Part shown: positions 1-6,208 of the stretch, piece by piece
Layout of the letters: every line of letters begins with the position of its first letter
How positions within the stretch are numbered: the stretch's first letter is position 1
Assembly (NCBI GenBank): GCA_031267175.1
Contig: JAIRZP010000135.1
Span: 1-16,397 of the forward strand
Direction of reading: 5' to 3'
DNA: 16,397 nt
Origin: Coriobacteriales bacterium
GTDB lineage: Bacteria > Actinomycetota > Coriobacteriia > Coriobacteriales > UBA8131
Program-made: the position numbers and the translations under genes
Notes under the pieces: generated by a model
Databases searched by the model: none
What the model saw: only the letters and a program-made list of their open reading frames with translations
What the model was told of the DNA's origin: nothing

Positions 1-1
1 G

Positions 2-880
2 TTAATGGACGCCCGCTCCATTGCGGCCACCGCGCTTAACCAGGGGCGTCTCACGGCTGCCACCGAGCTCGACTGGGAGGCCATCGGCCGTCGCAAGCTG
101 CCGCTGTGGGTGGAAAGCTACGACGACGCTGTCTTTGATAAGCGCTGCTACGTGGGCTTTGGGCACCCGGAGCCGGAGTATGAGCTGCGTTTTGGGCCGG
201 GTATCGTTGACTGGCCGCATATGCCTGCGCTGGGAGACGATCTCCTGCTGGAGTTGGCGGCAGTCATCCACGACGCGGTCACCACCACCGACGAGCTTAT
301 TCCCTCCGGTGAGACCTCGTCGTATCGCTCCAACCCACTGGCCCTGGCCGAGTTTACCCTCTCGCGCCGGGTGCCGGACTACGTCAAGCGGGCAAAGCAC
401 ATCGCCGCCAAGGCAGAGCAGCTTGCAGGGGACACGCCGACGGATGACATAGCCCGTCTGCTTGAGAAGCTCGGTGCCGACCCCGCACGCACGCAACTCG
501 GTTCCGCCGTCTTCGCCACCAAACCCGGTGACGGCTCGGCGCGCGAGCAGGCTGCCTCCTGCCAGAAGGTGCTCGGCGGCGCGGCCAATATCGCCAATGA
601 GTATGCCACCAAGCGCTACCGCTCCAACTGCATCAACTGGGGGCTACTGCCCTTTACCCTTGACGGCACTGTACCCTTTGATTATGAGCACGGAGACTTC
701 GTCTACGTTCCCGGCATCCGCACCGGCATCCTCGCAGGCCAGGAGGAGTTTGTCGCCCAGGTCGTCAGTGGCAGCGAGATAACCGACCTCACCCTCCACT
801 GCAAAGGCCTCACCCCCACCGAACGCCAGATACTTGCCAGCGGCTGCCTCATCAACTATTACGCAAACGAGCGGCGATGA
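2..880 (+). CDS. Aconitase-superfamily hydratase, C-terminal part (5' end outside window)
   Basis: The reading frame is open to the left edge, and the ATG at 5 has no room for a ribosome binding site, so this is the last 292 residues of a longer protein. The C-terminal half matches the swivelling domain of the aconitase superfamily. Counting from that ATG, GSAREQAASCQKVLGG (about 177-192) corresponds to the GSSRE loop of aconitase, with the substrate-binding Ser and Arg present. KRYRSNCINWGLLPF (about 203-217) corresponds to the R-S-N-hydrophobic-N-x-G-hydrophobic-LP motif. The wording (REQAASCQK, YRSNCINWG) resembles the aconitase-like hydratases of the YbhJ type more than citric-cycle AcnA/AcnB; this is from memory of the families. 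Such proteins normally hold a 4Fe-4S cluster through cysteines in the missing N-terminal domains, so activity cannot be judged here. The substrate is unknown. It ends before a hairpin region at 905-974. Confidence 0.8.
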   Translation, partial: LMDARSIAATALNQGRLTAATELDWEAIGRRKLPLWVESYDDAVFDKRCYVGFGHPEPEYELRFGPGIVDWPHMPALGDDLLLELAAVIHDAVTTTDELIPSGETSSYRSNPLALAEFTLSRRVPDYVKRAKHIAAKAEQLAGDTPTDDIARLLEKLGADPARTQLGSAVFATKPGDGSAREQAASCQKVLGGAANIANEYATKRYRSNCINWGLLPFTLDGTVPFDYEHGDFVYVPGIRTGILAGQEEFVAQVVSGSEITDLTLHCKGLTPTERQILASGCLINYYANERR

Positions 881-904
881 AAACGGAACACAAGGTCAAA
901 GGGA

Positions 905-974
905 ACAGAGAGCAACAGCGCAGGGTGAAAGGGCCAGTCAACCTGTTGTACTGTTCCCCTGTTGCTCGTTCTGT
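905..974 (+). terminator. Stem-loop downstream of the hydratase gene (terminator-like)
   Basis: GAGCAACAG (910-918) is perfectly complementary to CTGTTGCTC (959-967), and ACAGA (905-909) can extend the stem to TCTGT (970-974) across a 2-nt bulge. A competing pairing also exists: GGGAACAG (901-908) with CTGTTCCC (951-958). The two pairings cross rather than nest. It lies 25 bp after the hydratase stop and about 75 bp before the next gene. There is no T-run after the stem, so a role as intrinsic terminator is an inference from position and stem length. Confidence 0.4.
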
Positions 975-1049
975 CACACCGGCCACTTTCCGTCTCGCAA
1001 TCTGTCATAATGACGGTAGCAGTTCTATTGGTGTAACAGAAGGCGGTCT

Positions 1050-1586
1050 ATGAACCCTCTTAAAATACTCTGCATTGCCCTGGGCTTTGTGTTTGTTGGT
1101 CTCGGAGCGCTCGGTGCGCTGCTGCCGATACTCCCTACGACGCCGTTTCTGCTGCTGGCCGCGTTCTTCTTTGCCCGGGGCTCCAAGCGCTTCGACCGCT
1201 GGTTCCACGCAACCAAGCTCTATCAGAACTACCTCGACAGCTACATGCGGCACCGCTGTATGACGCGCAAAACGAAGATCATGATCTGCGCGCTGGCTTC
1301 TTCGATGATGGTGCTCTCCCTCATCCTCGTTGACATCCTTTGGGTGAGGCTTCTCCTGGTAGCTCTCATCGGCCTGCTCTTCTTCTACTTCAGGTTCCGT
1401 ATCAAGACGGTGAGCCCCGAGGAAGATGCTGCCCTCAAGGCGGCCGACCGCGCAGAACGCGAAGTGCAGGCCAGAGAGCCCATCTCACTTCGCGAGACGG
1501 TGGAGGAGGTCCGGGTCATGCACGAGGAGCTGTTTGAGGAGGCGAGCAGTTCTCTCAAGAGGGATGTGCCCGAAGAGGAAGGCTGA
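1050..1586 (+). CDS. DUF454 (YbaN-like) inner-membrane protein with charged C-terminal extension
   Basis: This 178-residue protein matches the DUF454/YbaN family of small integral membrane proteins, whose function is not established. The hallmark is the stretch around LPTTPFLLLAAFFFARGS (28-45). About four membrane segments are visible (5-26, 29-43, 77-95, 98-116), with a basic loop (KRFDRWFHATKLYQNYLDSYMRHR) between the second and third. Family members I recall are around 120-130 residues. Here residues 121-178 add a highly charged, probably helical tail rich in Glu, Lys and Arg, expected to be cytoplasmic. The ATG at 1050 is preceded by AGAAGGCGG, a reasonable ribosome binding site. A weak -10-like CATAAT sits at 1006-1011. 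The gene appears monocistronic, with hairpin structures on both sides. Confidence 0.85.
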   Translation: MNPLKILCIALGFVFVGLGALGALLPILPTTPFLLLAAFFFARGSKRFDRWFHATKLYQNYLDSYMRHRCMTRKTKIMICALASSMMVLSLILVDILWVRLLLVALIGLLFFYFRFRIKTVSPEEDAALKAADRAEREVQAREPISLRETVEEVRVMHEELFEEASSSLKRDVPEEEG

Positions 1587-1618
1587 TTGTCTGGCCGAAA
1601 GATGGCATACACCCCGGA

Positions 1619-1663
1619 GCCCCGCAAAACTTGAAGGAGCGAAGCGGCTGAGTTTTGTGGGGC
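1619..1663. terminator. Long stem-loop between convergent genes (possible bidirectional terminator)
   Basis: GCCCCGCAAAACT (1619-1631) pairs with AGTTTTGTGGGGC (1651-1663): 13 positions with one G-T/G-U wobble, enclosing a 19-nt loop. It sits 32 bp after the DUF454 stop and 31 bp before the stop of the leftward ATPase gene, which is where a shared terminator would be expected. No T-run follows on either strand, so it may instead act as an RNA-stabilising hairpin. Confidence 0.5.
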
Positions 1664-1693
1664 GGGAAGCATCAATCATCACTTCCCTAGCTT

Positions 1694-3031
1694 CTAGGGC
1701 CCCAGAGTGCGCACAGGGATAACGTAGATGCCTTCAGGTGTCTTTCGGGCGTATTCTGCCACGCCTACAAGAACCGCCAGAAACGATGGCTTCTTCATTT
1801 TGGCCAGAGGGTTTTCATCGAGTTTTGCCTGCAACCGCAGCAATGAGGATATCCCCTGACTGACCTTGTCCTCACTGGTTTTAATCTCAAAGGCTCCCCA
1901 ACTCCCGTCTGCCTTCTCAATGATGGCATCAACTTCGAGCCCGGAATCGTCCCGATAATATCGGACAGGTGTGTGACCGACATCCGGAAGCGCACGTGCG
2001 TATACCTGTAGGTCACGTATGCAGAGGTTCTCAAATACGAGACCAAAGGTCTGCCAGTCATCAAGGAGCGACGCGGGCGACATGCCCAAAGCGGCCACAG
2101 CCAGGGACGGATCGGCAAAGTAGCGACGCTCTTTTGTCTGCACCCGCTTGGGTGAACGCGCTGGCGGTGCCCATCCTTTGAGAGGTTCAATGAGAAAGAG
2201 TGAGGAGAGCGCCTCAAGATAGGACGAGATGGTTTTCTCCGATGCTATTGCGCTCTCGCTTTCACTCTCACCATCCTTTCCCGACCGCCTGCGTGCGGGC
2301 GAAGCTGCGCCCAATACATCTTTGCTGAGAACGGAAAGCGTGGTGGCCTGACCAAGATTTCTCGCGAGAGAGACCACGAGTCTTTCAGCAGTCTCGCCAC
2401 TTTTTCCCAGGCTCGGTATACTCTGCTCGTAGAGAGATCTCAGGTATTCCCTGACGACTATTTGCGCATCGCGAGACGGCGTGTGACAGGCTTCGGGCCA
2501 ACCGCCACGGCAGGCGAGTTCGACCAAAGCCTGCAAATCGGGTTGCGCCTGGCAGGGTTCAAACGCGCCCGAAAACAAGCCGGCAAGAGACACCTGAGAG
2601 GAAGAATCGTTCGACTCGGCCAAGGTCATGGGAAACATTCGTATGCGGCCGATTCTTCCTGCACCACTATGGGCCACCTCATCTTTGTGCGGCGTAGACG
2701 ACCCGGTCAGGATCCATAAGCCCTTTTCTCCTGCCGCGTCATCCACTGCATGCCGTACGGTATCCCAGATTGCCGGCACAATTTGCCATTCATCAATGAC
2801 GTGCGGAGTCTCTCCTTTGAGCATGAGCGTTGGATCAGACTGTGCGATTTCTGGATTATTGCCTCGATCTACATAGGAGATACTTGCGCCATGAGCCCGG
2901 GCAGACCAGGTTTTGCCTGCCCACTTGGTGCCCGTTATCTCCAATGCGCCAAAAAGTTTAAGGTAATGATCAATTTGCCCATCGACTATTCTTGGAAGAT
3001 AGGCTGCGGGTCTGACGGTAGCTGCACTCAT
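1694..3031 (-). CDS. AAA-type ATPase with DUF4143 / PD-(D/E)XK-like C-terminal domain
   Basis: The protein has 445 residues. The N-terminal half is a P-loop ATPase of the AAA_14 type: Walker A GTKWAGKT (34-41), Walker B VIDEWQ (78-83) and a sensor-like ILTGSS (about 107-112). The C-terminal half has the usual order of the DUF4143 partner domain, including YLEALSSLFLIE (about 271-282) and FENLCIRDL (333-341). It ends in an E-V-D (366-368) and E-I-K (382-384) arrangement like the PD-(D/E)XK nuclease fold. These ATPases are very common and often multicopy; their cellular role is unresolved. I chose the ATG at 3031 because AAGGAG lies 6 nt upstream; a TTG start 30 bases further out is possible but has no such site. 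A 23-bp tandem repeat array lies 65 bp upstream. It is transcribed convergently with DUF454, and base composition is less GC-rich than the flanking housekeeping genes. Confidence 0.85.
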   Translation of the reverse strand: MSAATVRPAAYLPRIVDGQIDHYLKLFGALEITGTKWAGKTWSARAHGASISYVDRGNNPEIAQSDPTLMLKGETPHVIDEWQIVPAIWDTVRHAVDDAAGEKGLWILTGSSTPHKDEVAHSGAGRIGRIRMFPMTLAESNDSSSQVSLAGLFSGAFEPCQAQPDLQALVELACRGGWPEACHTPSRDAQIVVREYLRSLYEQSIPSLGKSGETAERLVVSLARNLGQATTLSVLSKDVLGAASPARRRSGKDGESESESAIASEKTISSYLEALSSLFLIEPLKGWAPPARSPKRVQTKERRYFADPSLAVAALGMSPASLLDDWQTFGLVFENLCIRDLQVYARALPDVGHTPVRYYRDDSGLEVDAIIEKADGSWGAFEIKTSEDKVSQGISSLLRLQAKLDENPLAKMKKPSFLAVLVGVAEYARKTPEGIYVIPVRTLGP

Positions 3032-3394
3032 CGTATACTCCTTAGTATCGAGTGCATCCAAGTATACCAGTTTTACGCATCACTGACCAGCGCGTTTCCG
3101 CAAATCCGAATGTTCCACTTCCGCAAATCCGAACTCGCCACTTCCGCAAATCCGAATGCTGCGCCTATCTGAATCCGAACTCAAGCCTCAAACCTCACAG
3201 GTGAGTTGCGGTCAAATGCTTCCGATGGTGCTCCCTCTACCTGCAAAAATGAAAAATCGGATTAAGCGTCGGATGCGAACGAGATGCTCTTCATGTACAT
3301 TCAGTTGTACTATGGCAAGGCGCAAGCGGAAGCCTCAAGGCAGTGCTATATTGATTGTTGGGTAGTACCGGTAAGAAGAGAGGAATGGATAGGC
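3032..3394. other. Divergent intergenic region between the ATPase and cyclophilin-like genes
   Basis: These 363 bp contain no convincing gene. The left side holds the leader of the ATPase gene and, at 3096-3164, three copies of a 23-bp repeat. The right side (about 3190-3390) is relatively AT-rich and presumably carries the promoter of the rightward cyclophilin-like gene. The frame of that gene is open back to 3284, but the extra 37 residues do not look like cyclophilin. I see no recognisable element ends or transposase remnant. Confidence 0.5.
3096..3187. repeat. 23-bp tandem direct repeats (3 good copies, 1 degenerate)
   Basis: The 15-bp core TTCCGCAAATCCGAA is repeated exactly at 3096, 3119 and 3142, each followed by a variable 8-bp spacer, giving a strict 23-bp period. 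A fourth, decayed unit follows in exact register at 3165-3187 and keeps AATCCGAA. A possible fifth at 3073-3095 keeps 9 of the 15 core bases. The array lies just upstream of the ATPase start codon at 3031, in its promoter region. Binding sites for a DNA-binding protein or a remnant of a dispersed repeat family are both possible. Confidence 0.85.
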
Positions 3395-4078
3395 ATGGGA
3401 CGAACTGTTTTGCCGCTCTATACACCACGTTATATCCCCAAGGGGAGTGAGCTTGCGATTATCACGACCTCAAAAGGAGCTGTTGCGGTTGCTCTCAACG
3501 GCTTGGATGCTCCCCTTACCGTAGGGAACTTTATCGAACTCGCGCGCAGGGGCTTTTATGATAACTTGAAATTTCATGCGTACAAAGCTGGCTCCGCAAT
3601 CTTGGGAGGATGTCCGATAACGCGCACCCTGGGTCCGGCTCAAGTTGATGCCGCCGCAAGAGGGGTGGTGCATGGAATCCATCCAGGCAGGGGAGACGCG
3701 AGTTATACCATTAAAGATGAGTATGAAGGCAAGGCAAACAACCACCACGAATCGGGTAGCCTGGTCTTTGCTCATACATCACAGCCGGATTCTGGTAGCT
3801 GCCAGTTTTACTTCTCGCTTTCAGAGCAGCCCGAATACGACAACAGCTTTGTAGTATTTGGACAAACCGTTGAGGGAATAGCGGTAGTGCAATCACTCCG
3901 GGTGGGAGACGCTATTGAAAGCATCGAAATCAAGAATGCCGATGAAGAAGCCCTGGCCGAAGCAATCTCACAGGAGCCTCCCCGACCAGAAAAGACGCCA
4001 ACCGACGTGTGGAGAGAGTTGCAAAGGCAAAAGAGCCGCACAGGTGCACAGGCTAAGGGCCCCGATAGTCCTCAATAA
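3395..4078 (+). CDS. Cyclophilin-like protein with degenerate isomerase active site
   Basis: This 227-residue protein is clearly homologous to the cyclophilin encoded at 13288: both begin LYTPxYxPxG and share a fold core, including NFIELARRGFYDNLKFH and the Q-F-Y-F strand (137-140). The active-site segment reads FHAYKAGSAILGG (60-72), where cyclophilins have F-H-R-x-x-P-x-F-x-x-Q-G-G. By eye, the positions equal to human CypA Arg55, Phe60, Met61 and Gln63 are Ala62, Ser67, Ala68 and Leu70. Proline isomerase activity is therefore doubtful, and a binding or structural role is more likely. A charged tail (about 181-227) follows the domain. There is no signal peptide, so it is cytoplasmic. The ATG at 3395 follows AGAGAGG with about 11 nt spacing; the N-terminus then matches the paralogue. 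The 3' end overlaps the convergent regulator gene by 26 bp. Confidence 0.8.
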   Translation: MGRTVLPLYTPRYIPKGSELAIITTSKGAVAVALNGLDAPLTVGNFIELARRGFYDNLKFHAYKAGSAILGGCPITRTLGPAQVDAAARGVVHGIHPGRGDASYTIKDEYEGKANNHHESGSLVFAHTSQPDSGSCQFYFSLSEQPEYDNSFVVFGQTVEGIAVVQSLRVGDAIESIEIKNADEEALAEAISQEPPRPEKTPTDVWRELQRQKSRTGAQAKGPDSPQ

Positions 4079-5669
4079 GGTCTATCAAGTGTTGCTGCTT
4101 ATGCACATCGAGCTTACGGTAGATGTTCTCCATATGGGTTCGGGCTGTTCCCTCTGCTATATGGAGATCACGCGCAATGATGGAAAGCGTGCGTCCATAG
4201 GCCAGTAAGACGAGCACCTCTCCTTCTCGAGGCGTGAGGTGGTACTCCTCGGCCACGCGCATACAGCTACGTTCGCGTAGACCCAGGGCATCCCTGCGCT
4301 CATCCGTTTTCTCCCCGTCCTCTCTTTCTTTGGGTGCCTCCTTTTCAATGCTGATTGCGTTGGACAGCGGCTGCAGCGTGCCATCGGGGAGAACCAGAAA
4401 GGCAACAACCACGAGGCTCAGGATGCTCAGCATGGCAATGACGGTAATCTGCACACTTCCGCTGAGGATAAGCGTCGTGAGTACCTCGCCGCCAATAAGG
4501 CCCGCAGTCATACCAATGAACATGAAGGCAACCCCAAAGCCAAAGACACGAAGGGGTTGCGCTCCTTCTTTTCGCGCAATCTCGGTAAAGAGTATCCAGG
4601 AGAGGATGTCAAAGAACTCGTAGCCAATATTGATGAGGAGTATCGAGAAGGCGGCATGCGTGTCAAAGAACAGTACGATTGCCACAAACCCGGCCACCAT
4701 GAGGGGAAGAGAAAGGCGATAGGTAAGCGTAGGGTTGAATCGGTGTTTGAGTATGGCGGCAAAAAGCAAAAAGACCGCTCCTGTAAAAATGAGCGACATG
4801 AGGGCGCTTCCGCCAAAAGGCGCAAAGGGATCCAGCCCACTCCTGGGTATGGCGTCAAACAAACGGCAGAGGGCCGAGAACACCATGATAGAGACCATGA
4901 GTTTTTTGGCACCGCTGTTGAGAGATATCCCCTTTTTGGAGTCAACCTCCTCCGCTGAGCCTGCTGTTTTTGTCGTCACTGGCTGTTTGCAGGTGTCCTG
5001 TAAGGCTTTGCGTGAGTCAGGGGTAGCTTCTTCCCGATTTGCGTTTTCTGCGGCATGCGTAAAACCGGCGAATAGTGAAAGGACCTTGACACCTTGACGA
5101 CGAGCAATCACGACGAGGAGTAGGTACGAAAACAAGGGAAAAACAACATAGCCGATGAGATTTGAGCCCAAGGAGGTAAAAGACACCAAAAAGGCGGTAA
5201 CAATTGCCGCTGCAGGGGCAACGATGGTAGAAAAGCTGATCTTATAGGAGGCAAACCGCTCTCCCCATAATACCTGCAATACTCCAGCGCCCATGCCGCC
5301 AATGACAAAACCGCAAAAGAGCAACGGCTCCAGGTTCTGCATAATAGAGAATGGGATGATGCACGCAGAAAGCACAAGGGCAACACCGGTTGCCGCAAAG
5401 AGCAGGTGGCGCAGCCTTTCGATACTCTCTTTGAGGCGCTTCACAAAAAGTACGGTCATGAGAGCAGCCAAAGCTCCAAAAAGCAGGTATATCCAATTGG
5501 TAACGAAGAGGATGGGCTGATGTAACGGCGCAACAAGACAAAACACGATCCATGAGCGGCACAGGCCAAAGCCTATAACAACGATGAGACCGTCGAGTAC
5601 CCGTTTGTCTCTGTTGGTACTGGGGGCAGCACTTTCATCCTCTGTCATGTGTTTTGTTGGAATGAACAT
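4053..5669 (-). CDS. LuxR-family transcriptional regulator with N-terminal ~12-helix membrane domain
   Basis: The protein has 538 residues. Residues about 27-190 and 255-427 contain roughly twelve hydrophobic segments in two groups, split by a charged loop (200-255), as in major-facilitator-like folds. A charged linker (430-470) leads to a LuxR/GerE helix-turn-helix at 475-535 with LTPREGEVLVLLAYGRT, IARDLHIAEGTARTHMENIY and RKLDVH. Membrane-LuxR proteins of this type are greatly expanded in Eggerthellaceae and often sit beside respiratory flavoprotein genes, as here; the signal sensed is unknown. It is divergent from the flavoprotein at 6209, its likely target. The start is uncertain: AAAAGGAG abuts the ATG at 5669 with no spacing, while the next ATG at 5648 (MTEDES) lies about 21 nt from that site. 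Its last 26 bp overlap the convergent cyclophilin-like gene. Confidence 0.9.
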   Translation of the reverse strand: MFIPTKHMTEDESAAPSTNRDKRVLDGLIVVIGFGLCRSWIVFCLVAPLHQPILFVTNWIYLLFGALAALMTVLFVKRLKESIERLRHLLFAATGVALVLSACIIPFSIMQNLEPLLFCGFVIGGMGAGVLQVLWGERFASYKISFSTIVAPAAAIVTAFLVSFTSLGSNLIGYVVFPLFSYLLLVVIARRQGVKVLSLFAGFTHAAENANREEATPDSRKALQDTCKQPVTTKTAGSAEEVDSKKGISLNSGAKKLMVSIMVFSALCRLFDAIPRSGLDPFAPFGGSALMSLIFTGAVFLLFAAILKHRFNPTLTYRLSLPLMVAGFVAIVLFFDTHAAFSILLINIGYEFFDILSWILFTEIARKEGAQPLRVFGFGVAFMFIGMTAGLIGGEVLTTLILSGSVQITVIAMLSILSLVVVAFLVLPDGTLQPLSNAISIEKEAPKEREDGEKTDERRDALGLRERSCMRVAEEYHLTPREGEVLVLLAYGRTLSIIARDLHIAEGTARTHMENIYRKLDVHKQQHLIDLIEDYRGP

Positions 5670-5746
5670 CTCCTTTTAGACCTGTACGTGTCTCCATCAC
5701 GTCAAAACATCCTTCTCTCTGCTCAGTGTACCTTCTTCTCTCCGTA

Positions 5747-5779
5747 CCGTTGAGCGAGGTTTGAGAACGGTTTGAGAAA
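5747..5779. repeat. 11-bp phased direct repeats upstream of the LuxR gene
   Basis: GGTTTGAGAAC (5758-5768) is followed directly by GGTTTGAGAAA (5769-5779). The preceding 11 bp (5747-5757) keep TTGAG in the same register. The 11-bp step puts all three on one face of the helix. It lies 80-110 bp upstream of the LuxR start codon, on the side towards the flavoprotein gene. Confidence 0.65.
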
Positions 5780-5950
5780 CGATACTGCCAGCAAGGTTTT
5801 GCCGTATAGGATTAAGAATCCGAGGGCTACAACATGCCGCACGTTTTTCGAGTTCAAGGCCAAGTTTCAAAAATCCGATTTACCATCAGATGTACATAGT
5901 ACTCGATAGTCCTACGCTTTGGTAACGTAAACGGATGCTCTCTCAGCATT

Positions 5951-6003
5951 TTCATCGCAGGAGACGATGAAGGCCTGCCGAAAGTTGCTTAGGGAGACGA
6001 TGA
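5951..6003. repeat. Inverted and direct repeats in the flavoprotein upstream region
   Basis: TTCATCG (5951-5957) and CGATGAA (5965-5971) are perfect inverted arms with a 7-nt gap. The right-hand segment GGAGACGATGA (5960-5970) recurs exactly at 5993-6003. The two copies are 33 bp apart, three helical turns, so they face the same side of the DNA. This is compatible with an operator pair for the divergently encoded regulator. Confidence 0.55.
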
Positions 6004-6133
6004 TTAATGCTTGTGCACCAGATTTCGAGTCAGTTTATGCCAGGTCTGTTCGGGTGTATGATGCCACTACTTGCGGTAATGGCGTCATGCACACGGGCAG
6101 AGCTGGTGCAAACTGGCCGAAAGATGGTGTGCA

Positions 6134-6145
6134 ATGATTAATCAT
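6134..6145. promoter_or_regulatory. Perfect 12-bp palindrome ATGATTAATCAT upstream of the flavoprotein gene
   Basis: The 12 bp read the same on both strands and lie 63 bp before the flavoprotein start codon. Nine of the 12 bases (ATGATTAAT) also occur at 6000-6008. A dimeric helix-turn-helix protein could bind here, but the assignment is inference from symmetry and position only. Confidence 0.4.
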
Positions 6146-6208
6146 CGTGTCCCTGGGGCTCTGCAGGCTCGGAAAAGGAAATTACGTACGGTAACGAAGG
6201 AGGATCAT

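Larger units (their letters stand above)
5670..6208. promoter_or_regulatory. Divergent regulatory region between membrane-LuxR and flavoprotein genes
   Basis: The 539-bp region has no convincing gene but is dense in small repeats. TTGAG occurs three times at 11-bp steps (5750, 5761, 5772). TTCATCG/CGATGAA forms an inverted repeat at 5951-5971. GGAGACGATGA is directly repeated at 5960 and 5993. ATGATTAAT at 6000 recurs inside a perfect 12-bp palindrome at 6134-6145. No strong consensus promoter stands out. I infer binding sites for the adjacent LuxR protein and possibly a second regulator. Confidence 0.5.

Noticed and set aside
21..782. Long open frames on both strands inside the hydratase gene (for example 21-452 and 2-496 reverse)
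   Set aside because: They are shadow frames of GC-rich coding DNA; their sequences are Arg/Pro/Ser-rich and match no family, while the chosen frame shows aconitase motifs.
2750..3172. Rightward frame of 140 residues over the ATPase start and the repeat array
   Set aside because: It runs antisense to the well-supported ATPase, and its end simply translates the 23-bp repeats.
3096..3187. CRISPR array
   Set aside because: The 8-bp spacers and 15-bp repeats are far too short, and there are no cas genes nearby.
3284..3394. N-terminal extension of 37 residues on the cyclophilin-like protein, starting at 3284
   Set aside because: The extension has no ribosome binding site that I can see and no cyclophilin character, and the paralogue starts at the equivalent of 3395.
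1694..4078. Insertion sequence or prophage remnant around the ATPase and odd cyclophilin
   Set aside because: No transposase, integrase, tRNA or matching terminal inverted repeats were found; only composition and repeats hint at acquisition.
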